DNA of 64,000 nt from Nonomuraea aridisoli (GCF_003236395.1 NZ_POUD01000001.1:1-64000), one strand, 5' to 3'; positions 51,724-61,605 are shown, counted from the stretch's first letter. Notes: a model not told the origin generated them from the letters alone. Numbers and translations are program-made.

Positions 51724-52926
51724 ATGAAGATCGTCGACGCCAAGGTGGTCCTCACCAGCCCGGGCCGCAACTTCGTCACGCTGAAGGTGGAGACCGACGA
51801 GGGCGTCAGCGGCCTCGGCGACGCGACGCTCAACGGGCGCGAGCTCGCCGTGGCCAGTTACCTGCGGGACCACGTCGTCCCCCTGCTCCTGGGGACGGAT
51901 CCGCATCGCATCGAGGACACCTGGCAGTCCCTGTACCGCGGCGCGTACTGGCGCAGGGGGCCGGTGACGATGGCCGCGATCGCGGCCGTGGACGTCGCGC
52001 TCTGGGACATCAAGGCGAAGGTGGCCGGGCTGCCGCTCTACCAGCTGCTGGGCGGCGCGAGCCGGGACCGCGTCCGCACCTACGGGCACGCCAGCGGCAG
52101 GGACGTGCCCCAGCTGTTCGACTCCATCCGCGCGCGGCTGGCCGAGGGCTACCCGGCGATCCGGGTGCAGACCGGCGTGCCGGGGCTGAAGCGCGTGTAC
52201 GGCGTCCAGCAGGACGCGGCGCCGTCGGGGGACGGCGTCCGGCCGGTGGTGGAGGACTGGGACACCGACGCCTACCTGCGCAGCCTGCCCAGGGTGTTCG
52301 ACGCGGTCCGGCAGGAGTTCGGGCCCGATCTGGTCCTGCTGCACGACGCCCACCACCGGCTCACCCCGATCCAGGCGGCGCGGCTCGGCAAGGACCTGGA
52401 GCCGTACGACCTGTTCTGGCTGGAGGACTGCACGCCCGCCGAGAACCAGGACGGGCTCCGGCTCGTCCGCCGGCACACGACCACCCCGCTGGCGATCGGC
52501 GAGGTCTTCAACACCGTCTTCGACTACCAGACGCTCGTGAGCGAGCAGCTGATCGACTACGTGCGTTCCGCCGTCACCCACTTCGGCGGCGTCTCCCCGT
52601 TGCGGAAGTTGTTCGACTTCGCCGCGCAACACCAGATCAAGAGCGCCATCCACGGGCCGGAGGACATCTCTCCCGTCGGCATGGCCGCCGCGATCCACCT
52701 GGACCTGGCGATCCACAACTTCGGGATCCAGGAGTACGCGGGCCACACCGAGCAGACCGGCGCCGTCTTCCCCCACGCCTACACCTTCACCGACGGATAC
52801 CTGCACCCCGGGGAGGCCGCCGGCATCGGGGTGGAGCTGGAGGAGGAGCTGGCCGCCGCGTACCCGTACGCCCCGGCCTACCTGCCGATCAACCGGCTGC
52901 AGGACGGCACCGTCCACGACTGGTGA
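51724..52926 (+). CDS. manD: D-mannonate dehydratase-type enolase-superfamily enzyme
   Basis: 400 residues. The capping domain starts [40 protein letters not shown]; the barrel has [53 protein letters not shown]. Metal ligands and acid/base residues match Man[31 protein letters not shown] and [12 protein letters not shown]. The reaction is D-mannonate to 2-keto-3-deoxygluconate, a step in glucuronate breakdown, though some ManD relatives use D-gluconate. It follows the importer by 32 bases in the same operon. Confidence 0.9.
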   Translation: MKIVDAKVVLTSPGRNFVTLKVETDEGVSGLGDATLNGRELAVASYLRDHVVPLLLGTDPHRIEDTWQSLYRGAYWRRGPVTMAAIAAVDVALWDIKAKVAGLPLYQLLGGASRDRVRTYGHASGRDVPQLFDSIRARLAEGYPAIRVQTGVPGLKRVYGVQQDAAPSGDGVRPVVEDWDTDAYLRSLPRVFDAVRQEFGPDLVLLHDAHHRLTPIQAARLGKDLEPYDLFWLEDCTPAENQDGLRLVRRHTTTPLAIGEVFNTVFDYQTLVSEQLIDYVRSAVTHFGGVSPLRKLFDFAAQHQIKSAIHGPEDISPVGMAAAIHLDLAIHNFGIQEYAGHTEQTGAVFPHAYTFTDGYLHPGEAAGIGVELEEELAAAYPYAPAYLPINRLQDGTVHDW

Positions 52927-53008
52927 CGATGGATACCGTTACCCAGGAGGAGCGGGCCACGGCGCTATTTAGTGGAATAAATCCGTGAATCGTTACTCAA
53001 AATCGCTC

Positions 53009-53037
53009 TTGACGGTCTTTGCGGAAAAGCTTACGTT
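53009..53037 (+). promoter_or_regulatory. promoter upstream of the rhamnosidase gene
   Basis: TTGACG (53009-53014), 17 bases, TACGTT (53032-53037). The -10 runs into ACGTTAACG, an 8-base self-complementary CGTTAACG core that resembles LacI-type sugar operators. Transcription would begin near 53044, leaving a leader of about 140 bases. The rest of 52927-53181 holds no gene. Confidence 0.55.
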
Positions 53038-53181
53038 AACGACATCCACGGGTAACTTAAATCGTTTTTAGCGACCCGAGAGGAGCCCTTCCAGGCCCCG
53101 ACGTCGTGTCGGCCATCCTCACCGCCACCGCAGGCGAAGTCACCGGCCGGCTCTGCGATGTCGGCCGGAAGGGAGTGACCT

Positions 53182-56100
53182 GTGTCCAGAGTGCGCCGCC
53201 GGAGAACTGTGCTCGCCGGACTGGGAGTGTCCCTCGCTCTCGTCCTCTCACACCCGCTCACCGCCCCACCGGCCACCGCCGCCGGTGGGCAACCCCTCGT
53301 CGAGGTCGTCGACCTCCGGGTGGACGGCAGAAAAGACCGGCCCCTCGGGCTCGACAGCGCCACCCCCTTATTGGGCTGGCGCATGACCCAGACCCGGCAG
53401 GCCGCCGGTCACCCGTGCCACCGGCCCGGATCAGAAGCCGCCTGCCCGGGAGACCGGCAGACCGCGTACCAGATCCAGGCCGCCGCGAGCGAGGCCGACC
53501 TCAGACGCGGGCGGCTGATCTGGGACTCCGGCAAGGTGGAGTCCGCCACCCAGGCCGGTGTCCCCTACGCCGGCCGGCCGCCGGCCTCACGCCGGCAGGT
53601 CGCCTGGCACGTGCGCGTCTGGGACGCGGAGAAGAAGGCGTCGGACTGGAGCAAGCCCTCGTCCTGGGAGATGGGCCTGCTGGAGCAGAGCGACTGGGAG
53701 CCCGCCCGCTGGATCGAGTACCCCGGCCGCACCGAAGGCCGACCGATGCCGATCTTCGCCCGGAAGTTCGAGCTCGACCGCGGCAAGCGCGTGGCCGGCG
53801 CCCGTCTCTACCTCTCCGGCGTGGGGCTGCACCTGCCGACGCTCAACGGCCGCGAGCTCACGGACGAGGTGCTGGCGCCCGGCAACTCCAACTACCAGCT
53901 CTCCAGCGAGTACCGGACCTACGACGTCACCGACGACCTGCGCGCGGGAGCCAACACCGTCGGTGTCCGGCTCGGCAACGGGCCCGCCTACGTGCGCCGC
54001 AGCGTCACCAACCCGGCCGTCGGCCGTACCGCGCCCTACTCGTGGTGGCAGAGCCAGCTGAAAGGCAGCGGCACCCTGGCCGCCGACGCCGCGGCCGGCG
54101 CCACGACCGTGAAACTGGACAACGTCACCGGCTACCACGTCGGCGGCACCATCAACATCGACACCGGTGACGGCGGCGACGACCTCGAATCCCGTACGAT
54201 CACCGCGATCGGCACCGCCGGTCCCGACGGGACGGGCATCACGTTCACTCCCGGGCTGTCCGAGCCGCACCCCGCCGGCGCCTCGGTGACCGGATCGGGC
54301 AACAACATCGCCGCCAGCGACGCGAGCGCCGGCGCCGCGGTCACGCCGCGCATGATCGCCCGGCTGGAGATCTCCTACGCCAACGGCTCGTCCGACGTCA
54401 TCGTCTCCGACCGCAGCTGGCGCACCGCGCTCGGCCCGCTGGTCACCGACGCGTGGTACTCCGGCTCGGACTACGACGCGCGCCGCGAGCAGGTCGGCTG
54501 GGACGCTCCCGGCGCGGACCTGTCGGCCGGCGCGAAACGGCGGAACGGCTCCCCCATGGAGTGGGTGGACGCCGGCATCGCGCCGCCGCCGAACCTCGCC
54601 ACCAAGCTCGTCGCCCGTACGGCAGAACCGGTCAAGGCCGTCGAGACCTTCACACCCGTCTCCATGACCAACCCGCAACCGGGCGTCTGGGTGTTCGACC
54701 TCGGCCAGAACATCACCGGCTGGCCGCAGCTGAACCTCAAGGGCACCGTCCCGGCCGGAGTAACGATCCGCATGTCGCCCGCCGAGTCGCTCGCCCCGGA
54801 CGGCACCGTCGACCAGGCCTCCCTGATGGGCGGCGGCGGCAGCCGGGGCCGCGACCTGTTCAACACCTACACCACGGCCGGCCTGCGCGGCGGGGAGAGC
54901 CGGCACCCCGACTTCAACTACTTCGGCATGCAGTGGATCCAGGTCACCGGCCTGCCCGAGGGCTACACCCCCGGCAAGGACCTGATCAAGGGCATCCGGC
55001 TGCAGGCGGACACCCCCGTGGCGGGCCGGGTGACCACGTCCAACGCGCGCGTCAACCGCATCCACACGATGGCCCGCTACTCCTTCGCCTCGAACATCAT
55101 GTCGGTGTTCACCGACTGCCCCGGCCGCGAGAAGTTGTCCTACCCGGCCGACTACACGATGCCGATGGGCGCCATCCACCGTGACCACAACCTGGCCGCG
55201 TACCTGAAGACCACGATGCGGCACCTCGTCGAAGGGCAGTCGATCGCCGAGACCCCGATGCGGGGCAACGTGGCGCTGAAGACCCCCGTCTACGACTGGG
55301 GCTACAGCGGGCGCTTCGGCGACGAGATCAACTGGGGCAACGCCATCATCCTGGTCCCCTCGATGTTGTACGAGCTGTACGGCGACACCGAGACGATGCG
55401 GCGGTACTACGACCAGATGGTCGACTTCGCCGACTACATCCAGCGGGAGAAGGCCGACGGGCACATCGTCGACGCCGCCCTCGCCGACTGGGTGGCCGCC
55501 GACCAGACCTCGGGCCGCATCACCGGCACGTGGGGCTACTACGTCATGATCAGCAAGCTGGCGGAGATGGCCGGGCTGACCGGTCACACCGACGACGCCA
55601 CCCGGTACGCCGCGCTCGCCACCGACATCAAGAACACCTTCAACGCCCACTTCTACAACCAGGAGCTGCGCCGCTACACCACCGACGGCAACAGCGGGAG
55701 CACCGGCGCGACGCAGACGGCGCAGGCGCTCGCCCTCGACGCCGGCCTCGTCCCGGAGAGCGAACGCCAGGCCGTGCTCGACGCCCTCGTGGAGCTCGTC
55801 CACGCCTACCACCCGAACGGGGACGGCCCGCACTTCAGCGGCGGCACCATCGGCATGGGGCCGATCGTCCGGGCGCTCGCCGACGGCGGCAGGGATGACG
55901 TCCTGTGGGAGCTGCTGCAGGAGGACGACCAGCCCAGCTACGGCTTCTTCATGGCGCCGACCAGCGCCAACCCGAACGGCATGACCACCATGGGTGAACG
56001 CTGGAACCGCGGGGACTCCAAGAACCACATGATCCTCGCCCAGATCGAGGAGTGGTTCCACACCGGCCTGGCGGGCATCCGCGAGGCCGGGGGCTCGACC

Positions 56101-56394
56101 GCCTACCAGCGCCTGGTCATCCAGCCCAAGCCGGTCGGCGACCTCACGTTCGTCAAGGGCTCCTACGAGACGCCGCACGGCCTCGTACGGTCGGAGTGGA
56201 CCAAGGACGAACGCCGGTTCGGGCTGACCGTCGAGGTGCCCCCGAACACCAGCGCCGAGATCTGGGTGCCGGCCAAGGACCGCCGCCTCGTCACGGCACC
56301 GCACCGGGCCACGTTCCTCCGGATGGACGCCGACCACGCCGTCTACCAGGCTCCGTCCGGCTCCTTCACCTTCACGGCGGCCACCGCCGGCTGA
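53182..56394 (+). CDS. secreted GH78 alpha-L-rhamnosidase
   Basis: 1070 residues with an arginine-rich signal peptide (MSRVRRRRTVLAGLGVSLALVL, cut near ATAA-GG). N-terminal beta-domains (to about 480, including a separate insert around 290-380) precede the catalytic alpha/alpha barrel. The acidic patch is FTDCPGREKLSYPADY and the loop VYDWGYSGRFGDEINWGNAIILVPSMLYELYGD lies in the barrel; a C-terminal beta domain (LVIQPKPVGDLTFVKGSYETPHGLVRSEW) closes it. It releases terminal alpha-L-rhamnose from pectin side chains, flavonoid glycosides or other rhamnosides outside the cell. GTG start; its own promoter upstream and a terminator downstream. Confidence 0.93.
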   Translation: MSRVRRRRTVLAGLGVSLALVLSHPLTAPPATAAGGQPLVEVVDLRVDGRKDRPLGLDSATPLLGWRMTQTRQAAGHPCHRPGSEAACPGDRQTAYQIQAAASEADLRRGRLIWDSGKVESATQAGVPYAGRPPASRRQVAWHVRVWDAEKKASDWSKPSSWEMGLLEQSDWEPARWIEYPGRTEGRPMPIFARKFELDRGKRVAGARLYLSGVGLHLPTLNGRELTDEVLAPGNSNYQLSSEYRTYDVTDDLRAGANTVGVRLGNGPAYVRRSVTNPAVGRTAPYSWWQSQLKGSGTLAADAAAGATTVKLDNVTGYHVGGTINIDTGDGGDDLESRTITAIGTAGPDGTGITFTPGLSEPHPAGASVTGSGNNIAASDASAGAAVTPRMIARLEISYANGSSDVIVSDRSWRTALGPLVTDAWYSGSDYDARREQVGWDAPGADLSAGAKRRNGSPMEWVDAGIAPPPNLATKLVARTAEPVKAVETFTPVSMTNPQPGVWVFDLGQNITGWPQLNLKGTVPAGVTIRMSPAESLAPDGTVDQASLMGGGGSRGRDLFNTYTTAGLRGGESRHPDFNYFGMQWIQVTGLPEGYTPGKDLIKGIRLQADTPVAGRVTTSNARVNRIHTMARYSFASNIMSVFTDCPGREKLSYPADYTMPMGAIHRDHNLAAYLKTTMRHLVEGQSIAETPMRGNVALKTPVYDWGYSGRFGDEINWGNAIILVPSMLYELYGDTETMRRYYDQMVDFADYIQREKADGHIVDAALADWVAADQTSGRITGTWGYYVMISKLAEMAGLTGHTDDATRYAALATDIKNTFNAHFYNQELRRYTTDGNSGSTGATQTAQALALDAGLVPESERQAVLDALVELVHAYHPNGDGPHFSGGTIGMGPIVRALADGGRDDVLWELLQEDDQPSYGFFMAPTSANPNGMTTMGERWNRGDSKNHMILAQIEEWFHTGLAGIREAGGSTAYQRLVIQPKPVGDLTFVKGSYETPHGLVRSEWTKDERRFGLTVEVPPNTSAEIWVPAKDRRLVTAPHRATFLRMDADHAVYQAPSGSFTFTAATAG

Positions 56395-56403
56395 CCGTGA
56401 ACC

Positions 56404-56442
56404 AGAGGCCCGTCACCCCTCCTCCCCTGGTGACGGGCCTCT
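56404..56442 (+). terminator. terminator of the rhamnosidase gene
   Basis: AGAGGCCCGTCACC (56404-56417) pairs with GGTGACGGGCCTCT (56429-56442), 14 perfect pairs, 11-base loop, ten bases after the stop. Confidence 0.85.
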
Positions 56443-56562
56443 TCCTGCCGGTACGGCAGGGTCAGCACTCCCTCCCGGGTCGGCGGGCGCGCCTTGACGC
56501 TGCAACCCTCGTTCTTCTGCCTGCGCCGTCCTACGGCGTTCGCCGACCCCGGGCGCGGCTGA

Positions 56563-56700
56563 TCGGCCCCGACCGCCTGCCGCCACGCGGCCACGCTGCG
56601 CGAGGCGGGGCTGGTCAGCACCGAACGCCGCGGCCAGTCCGTCCTGCACACGCGCACCCCCATGGGCACCGCCCTGCTCGAAGGGCGGGACGCGCTATGA
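56563..56700 (+). pseudogene. ArsR-family regulator remnant
   Basis: In one frame the codons read SAPTACRHAATLREAGLVSTERRGQSVLHTRTPMGTALLEGRDAL and a stop, which is the recognition helix and wing of an ArsR protein. The codon before is TGA, and earlier bases (about 56520-56560) in another frame read LRR then FADPGR, like the first helices. The gene is therefore frame-shifted and shortened. It ends overlapping the stop of the convergent VOC gene. Confidence 0.5.
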
Positions 56701-57099
56701 GCCGGGGTAGGTGCCGAAGCTCCAGAGGTTGCCCTCCGGGTCGCGGACGGTGAAGGTGCGGTTGCCGTAGTCCTCGTCCTTGAGGTCCCGTACGACCTCC
56801 GCGCCGGCCGCGGTGGCCCGGGCGAGCAGCGCGTCCGGGTCGTCGGTGACCACGTAGAGGAGAGCGCTGCCGGTCGGGCGGTCGAGGTCGTTGCTCTCGT
56901 CGGCCGAGCCGAGCATGATCGCGCCCGCCCCGGACGGCCAGGCGAGCTCGGCGTGCGCCACGGCGTCGCCCTCCGTGTAGCAGGCGCGCTCCACGAACCC
57001 GAACGCGTCGGCCAGGAACCGGATCGCCGCCCGCGCGTCACGGTAGGAGAGGCAGGGCCACACCGAGGGCTTGTCAGTACGTGTTTCCATGCGGCTCAT
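56695..57099 (-). CDS. VOC (glyoxalase/bleomycin-resistance-like) family protein
   Basis: 134 residues with two beta-alpha-beta-beta-beta units: VWPCLSYRDARAAIRFLADAFGFVERACYTEG at the start, GSALLYVVTDDPDALLARATAAGAEVVRDLKDEDYGNRTFTVRDPEGNLWSFGTY at the end. The YGNRTFTVRDPEGNLWSFG tail is highly typical. The ATG at 57099 overlaps the AraC gene stop by 4 bases. Function is open: a lyase, isomerase or small-molecule binding protein. Confidence 0.92.
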   Translation of the reverse strand: MSRMETRTDKPSVWPCLSYRDARAAIRFLADAFGFVERACYTEGDAVAHAELAWPSGAGAIMLGSADESNDLDRPTGSALLYVVTDDPDALLARATAAGAEVVRDLKDEDYGNRTFTVRDPEGNLWSFGTYPGS

Positions 57100-57932
57100 C
57101 GTGGCTCCGGGCCCGCCGCCCGGTCTTGGACGGATGGGAACTCGCCCAGCCACCGCGTCGCCGTCGTGCCGCCGAGGTCGCGGAACTCCCGCGCCAGATG
57201 CGCCTGGTCGAAATAGCCGCACTCGGCCGCCGTCTCGGCCAGCGAGGGCGGGCGCGGCGAGCGCAGCAGCCGGCACGCCCGCTCGAAGCGAATCACCCGG
57301 GCCGCCGTCTTCGGCGACAGGCCGGTCTCGCGGCGGAACCGCTCGCCCAGGTGCCGTCTGCTCCAGCCGAGCTCCCGGGCGAGCACGGCGATGGGCAGCC
57401 GGCCGCCCGTCTCGCGCAACCGGCGCCACGCCTGGGCCACCTCGGGCGGCGGCCCGTCGCGGCGATGGTCGACCAGCTCGGCCAGCACGTCGTCCAGGAC
57501 GCGGAACCGGCCTCGCCAGGTGGGGGCGCCGGACAGCCGTTCGGCCAGCTCGCCCGCCCGGGCGCCGAGCATCGCGGTCAGGTCGGCGACGTCGCCCGCG
57601 AGTTCGCTCGCGGGCAGGCCGAGCAGGGCCCGGGCGCCCCGCCAGGTCAGGTCGAGTTGCACGCCGTGCTGGTGGCCGTCGTGCGACATCACGACCGGCC
57701 CGTCGTGCAGCCCGCCGACGGCCGAGGTGAACGAGCGCGGCGGGCCGGACCGCCCTGGCACGCCGACGACGTCGAGCGTGCCGGACAGGCACACGACGAG
57801 TGTCAGGTGCCCGGACGGCAGCCCGTGGTGCACTCCGGGTGGCCCGTGCGTGCGATAACCGGAATATCCGGACACGAGCCCCCGCAGTGCCGGCGCGGCC
57901 CGGGACCAGGCGTACTGCGGCGACTGCCCCAT
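57096..57932 (-). CDS. AraC-family transcriptional regulator
   Basis: 278 residues. The C-terminal double helix-turn-helix is PIAVLARELGWSRRHLGERFRRETGLSPKTAARVIRFERACRLLRSPRPPSLAETAAECGYFDQAHLAREFRDLGGTTATRWL. The N-terminal sensor half starts GLVSGYSGYRTHGPPGVHHGLPSGHLTLVVCLSG. It is translationally coupled to the VOC gene and so probably controls that small operon. Confidence 0.92.
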   Translation of the reverse strand: MGQSPQYAWSRAAPALRGLVSGYSGYRTHGPPGVHHGLPSGHLTLVVCLSGTLDVVGVPGRSGPPRSFTSAVGGLHDGPVVMSHDGHQHGVQLDLTWRGARALLGLPASELAGDVADLTAMLGARAGELAERLSGAPTWRGRFRVLDDVLAELVDHRRDGPPPEVAQAWRRLRETGGRLPIAVLARELGWSRRHLGERFRRETGLSPKTAARVIRFERACRLLRSPRPPSLAETAAECGYFDQAHLAREFRDLGGTTATRWLGEFPSVQDRAAGPEPR

Positions 57933-58222
57933 GCGGCCAGGCTAGTCCCGGCCGGTGACATCCGGCGGGGGGGCGGGAGCAGCAGTCGGAGCCGTTGTCG
58001 ATCGTGAAGTGTTTACGGATCGCCGCCGGGATTCTGGCAAGTCAGTGGGGTTCCTCAGTGAGAGGTCACTGTTTACACTCCAGTTCGACGTGGTGTGATC
58101 AAACACCGCGTTCTCCACTCGTCACCCACCGGGGAGGGTCAGCGATCTCTCTTTGAACGGGTGATCTGACACTTCCTGAGCGGCCCGGCGAGTTCCCGCA
58201 GCCCCGACCAGGAAGGTCCTCC
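57933..58222. promoter_or_regulatory. upstream region of the subtilase gene
   Basis: No gene is seen in these 290 bases. The heptamer TGTTTAC occurs twice exactly 60 bases apart (58010-58016 and 58070-58076), and GGTGT-GATCAA-ACACC is a short inverted repeat 20 bases later. These may be activator and repressor sites for the protease gene. AGGAAGG lies just before its GTG. Confidence 0.35.
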
Positions 58223-61200
58223 GTGTTACCCAGCGCCCTCTTATCCCGCGTGCGGCGATTCGTCCCGGTCGCCGCCGGCCTGAGCGTCGTCCTGGCCATG
58301 GGCCCGGCGGCGGCCCTGGCGAGCCCCACGCCGGCGCCGCCCGACGGCCGGTGGACGGCCACCCCCCTCACCCCGGCCGAGGTCGTCGACGGCGCCAAGT
58401 CGCCGACGGGCAAGCTCGCCAAGAGCGACCCGGCCCTGCTGCGCAACACCTCGTCCGCACCGGTCAACGTCGTGGTCAAGCTCGACTACGACTCGCTGGC
58501 CGCCTACCAGGGCCACCTGCCCGGCCTGCCGGGTACGAGCCCCTCCGTCACGGGCCGCGCCCTCGACACCAGGAGCGCCGAGGCCAGGCGGTACGACGAG
58601 CACATCCAGGACGTCGAGAACACGTTCCTGGCGGAGCTGGCCAAGAAGGTCCCGGGGGCCGTGGTCGGCCAGCGGATCAGGACGGTGTACGGCGGCATCG
58701 CGCTCCGCATCCCCGGCGACAAGGCCGCCGAGGTGCTGAAGCTGCCCGGCGCGGTCGCCGTTCAGGAGGACAAGCCGCAGCAGCTGCTCACCGACTCTAG
58801 CCCCGCCTTCATCGGCGCGCCCGCCGTCTACGACAAGCTCGGCGGCAGTGACTCGGCAGGCGAGGGCGTGATCGTGGGCGTCCTGGACAGCGGCGTCTGG
58901 CCCGAGCACCCGTCGTTCGCCGACCGGCCCGGCCTGCCCGACCCCGCGCCGACCAAGGACGGGACGCCGCGGGTGTGCGACTTCGGCGACAACCCGCAGA
59001 CCCCGCAGAACGACCCGTTCGAGTGCACCAACAAGCTGGTCGGCGGGCAGCCGTTCCTGGAGACGTACAACGCGATCTTCCCGGGCGAGGTCTACCCCGA
59101 CAGCGCCCGCGACTCCAACGGGCACGGCACCCACACGGCGAGCACGTCGGCCGGCGGCCCGGTGGACGACGCGAACCCGCTCGGCATCGGCCGCGGCCCG
59201 ATCCACGGCGTCGCGCCCGGCGCCGCGGTGTCGGCCTACAAGGTGTGCGGCGTGGAGGGCTGCTTCCCGTCGGACTCGGCGCAGGCCGTGGCCCGGGCCA
59301 TCCTGGACGGCGTCCGGGTCATCAACTTCTCGATCTCCGGCGGCAGCGACCCGTACAGCGACCCAGTGGAGCTGGCGTTCCTCGACGCGTACGCGGCGGG
59401 CGTGCTGGTCTCGGCGTCGGCGGGCAACTCCGGGCCCGGCGCGGACACCACCGACCACCTCGGCCCCTGGACGACGACGGTGGCCGCCTCCACGCAGAAC
59501 CGGACGTTCCAGTCCACGATCACGCTGACCGGCGGCGGCGCCACGGCGACGATCAAGGGCGCCTCCATCACGCCGGGGATCACCTCGCCGCTGCCCGTGG
59601 TGCTCGCCTCCGCGCCGCCGTACTCGCGGCCGCTGTGCGACGCCCCGGCGCCGGCCGGGCTGTTCACCGGGAAGATCGTCGCGTGTGAACGCGGCCCGGA
59701 CCGGGTGCTGAAGAGCCACAACGTCCTCCAGGGCGGCGCGGCCGGCATGATCCTCTACAACAGCTTCCCGTTCGACGTCTTCACCGACGCCCACTGGGTC
59801 CCGTCGGTGCACGTCGACAAGCCGGAGGCCGACACGCTGCTGAGCTTCCTGGCCGAGCACCCGGACGCCGCGGCGTCCTTCACGCAGGGCGCCGCGAGCA
59901 CGTGGCAGGGCGACGCGATCACGCACTTCTCCTCGCGCGGCCCCGGCGGCGACTTCCTCAAGCCGGACGTCACCGCGCCCGGCCTGCACATCATGGCGGG
60001 CATGACGCCGACGACCGAGTCGGTGCTGGGTGGCCCGCCCGGCAACCACTACCAGGTCATCTCGGGCACGTCGATGTCGGCGCCGCACGTGGCGGGGGCG
60101 GCCGCGCTGCTGTTCGCGCTGCATCCCGACTGGACGCCGGGGCAGGTCAAGTCGGCGCTGGAGACGACGGCCAAGACCTCCGTCACCAAGCAGGACCGTA
60201 CGACTCCGGCGGACCCGTTCGACATGGGCGGCGGGCGCATCGACCTCACCAAGGCCGGCGACCCGGGCCTGACGCTGGACGTGGACGCGGCCGACTTCGT
60301 CGCCTCGGCCACCGACCCGCTCAACCGGATCGACCTCAACCTGCCGTCGGTGAACGCCCCGACCATGCCGGGGGTCATCACCGCCAAGCGCACGGTCACG
60401 AACGTCACCGACCGCAGGCTGACGTTCACCGCCACGGGCAAGACCGTCGACGGCGCCAAGATCACGGTGCTGCCGCCGCTCCTGTCCGTCGCGCCCGGTA
60501 AGAGCGCCACGTTCAGCGTGGTCATCACCGCCCCGGAGCTGCCCGACGGGCAGTACTTCGGGCAGGTGAACCTCAAGCAGGTCGGCGGCAAGCGCGCGCT
60601 GCACCTGCCGGTGGCGTTCTTCCGGCAGGAGGGCGCGGTGCCGGTCGACCAGACCTGCACGCCGTCCACCGTGGCCAGGAACACCGGCGAGTCCACCTGC
60701 ACGGTCACCGTGCAGAACAACACGCTGGAGGACGCGGAGGTGACCGCGATCAGCACGCTCGACACCCGCCTGCGCCTGAACGGCGTCACGGGGGCCACCA
60801 AGGTCGGCACGCAGATCGCGACCACCAAGGCGACGCTGGCCGCCCGGCAGCCCGCCAGCCCGACGATCGCGCCGGGCGCGGGACCGTCCGGCTACCGCCC
60901 GCTGGACTCGTTCGGCGTCACCCCGATCCCGATCGGCGACGAGCAGGCGGTGAACTTCACCCTCCCCGCGTTCACCTTCGCCGGTAACACCTACACCAGG
61001 CTCGGCGTGACCTCCAACGGCTACAGCGTCGTGGGCGGCGCCGCGGGCGGGGACATCACCTTCACCCCGCAGACGCTGCCGGACCCGGCGAACCCGAACG
61101 GCGTGCTCGCGCCGTACTGGACGGACCTCGACGGCACCGGCGCCCCCGGGATCTACGCCACGATCCTGACCAACGGGACGAACCGCTGGATGGTGGTGGA

Positions 61201-61561
61201 GTGGCGGGTGAACCTCTACGGCACCACCACCGCCAAGGTGTTCCAGCAGTGGATCGGGCTCAACGGCGTGGAGGACGTCAGCTACGTCTACGACCCGGGC
61301 GCCCTTCCCGGCGCGCCTCCCGCGAGCTACGGCCTGACCGTGGGCGCCGAGAACGAGGAGGGCACCGCGGGCGCCCAGATCACCGGGCCGCCCACCGAAG
61401 ACCTCGTCGTCAGGAGCACGCCCGCCACCCCCGGCGGGAGCCTGACGTACTCGATGAAGGTCAAGGGGGTCAGGACGGGGGTCGGCGACGTGACGACGGT
61501 CACCTCGACACCCCAGGTCCGCGGCATCACCGTCGAAGTCGACAAGCTGACCGTGCGGTGA
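58223..61561 (+). CDS. large secreted subtilisin-like serine protease (S8)
   Basis: 1112 residues. Signal peptide (cut near ALA-SP, about 34), an inhibitor-I9-like propeptide (VNVVVKLDYDSLAAYQG, then TVYGGIALRIPGDKAAEVLKLPGAVAVQEDK), then the protease: Asp 221 in VGVLDSGVWPEH, His 301 in NGHGTHTAST, Asn 402 in ASAGNSGP, Ser 617 in SGTSMSAPHVAG. A protease-associated (PA) domain is inserted between Asn and Ser (about 445-560). An Fn3-like domain and a roughly 230-residue beta-rich C-terminus (YTRLGVTSNGYSVVGG, VLAPYWTDLDG) follow. It degrades extracellular protein. Confidence 0.94.
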   Translation: MLPSALLSRVRRFVPVAAGLSVVLAMGPAAALASPTPAPPDGRWTATPLTPAEVVDGAKSPTGKLAKSDPALLRNTSSAPVNVVVKLDYDSLAAYQGHLPGLPGTSPSVTGRALDTRSAEARRYDEHIQDVENTFLAELAKKVPGAVVGQRIRTVYGGIALRIPGDKAAEVLKLPGAVAVQEDKPQQLLTDSSPAFIGAPAVYDKLGGSDSAGEGVIVGVLDSGVWPEHPSFADRPGLPDPAPTKDGTPRVCDFGDNPQTPQNDPFECTNKLVGGQPFLETYNAIFPGEVYPDSARDSNGHGTHTASTSAGGPVDDANPLGIGRGPIHGVAPGAAVSAYKVCGVEGCFPSDSAQAVARAILDGVRVINFSISGGSDPYSDPVELAFLDAYAAGVLVSASAGNSGPGADTTDHLGPWTTTVAASTQNRTFQSTITLTGGGATATIKGASITPGITSPLPVVLASAPPYSRPLCDAPAPAGLFTGKIVACERGPDRVLKSHNVLQGGAAGMILYNSFPFDVFTDAHWVPSVHVDKPEADTLLSFLAEHPDAAASFTQGAASTWQGDAITHFSSRGPGGDFLKPDVTAPGLHIMAGMTPTTESVLGGPPGNHYQVISGTSMSAPHVAGAAALLFALHPDWTPGQVKSALETTAKTSVTKQDRTTPADPFDMGGGRIDLTKAGDPGLTLDVDAADFVASATDPLNRIDLNLPSVNAPTMPGVITAKRTVTNVTDRRLTFTATGKTVDGAKITVLPPLLSVAPGKSATFSVVITAPELPDGQYFGQVNLKQVGGKRALHLPVAFFRQEGAVPVDQTCTPSTVARNTGESTCTVTVQNNTLEDAEVTAISTLDTRLRLNGVTGATKVGTQIATTKATLAARQPASPTIAPGAGPSGYRPLDSFGVTPIPIGDEQAVNFTLPAFTFAGNTYTRLGVTSNGYSVVGGAAGGDITFTPQTLPDPANPNGVLAPYWTDLDGTGAPGIYATILTNGTNRWMVVEWRVNLYGTTTAKVFQQWIGLNGVEDVSYVYDPGALPGAPPASYGLTVGAENEEGTAGAQITGPPTEDLVVRSTPATPGGSLTYSMKVKGVRTGVGDVTTVTSTPQVRGITVEVDKLTVR

Positions 61562-61567
61562 CCTGAG

Positions 61568-61602
61568 CCGAGCCGCAGGCGGCACCCCCGCCTGCGGCTC
61601 GG
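61568..61602. terminator. bidirectional terminator between the subtilase and XRE genes
   Basis: CCGAGCCGCAGGCGG (61568-61582) and CCGCCTGCGGCTCGG (61588-61602) form 15 perfect pairs with a 5-base loop between convergent stops. Confidence 0.85.
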
Positions 61603-61605
61603 TGC

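Noticed and set aside
53587-56337. Very long open frame on the minus strand inside the rhamnosidase gene
   Set aside because: It is the mirror of a high-GC coding region. The amino-acid composition (Gly/Arg/Asp/Val/His rich) matches no family, while the plus strand encodes a clear GH78 enzyme.
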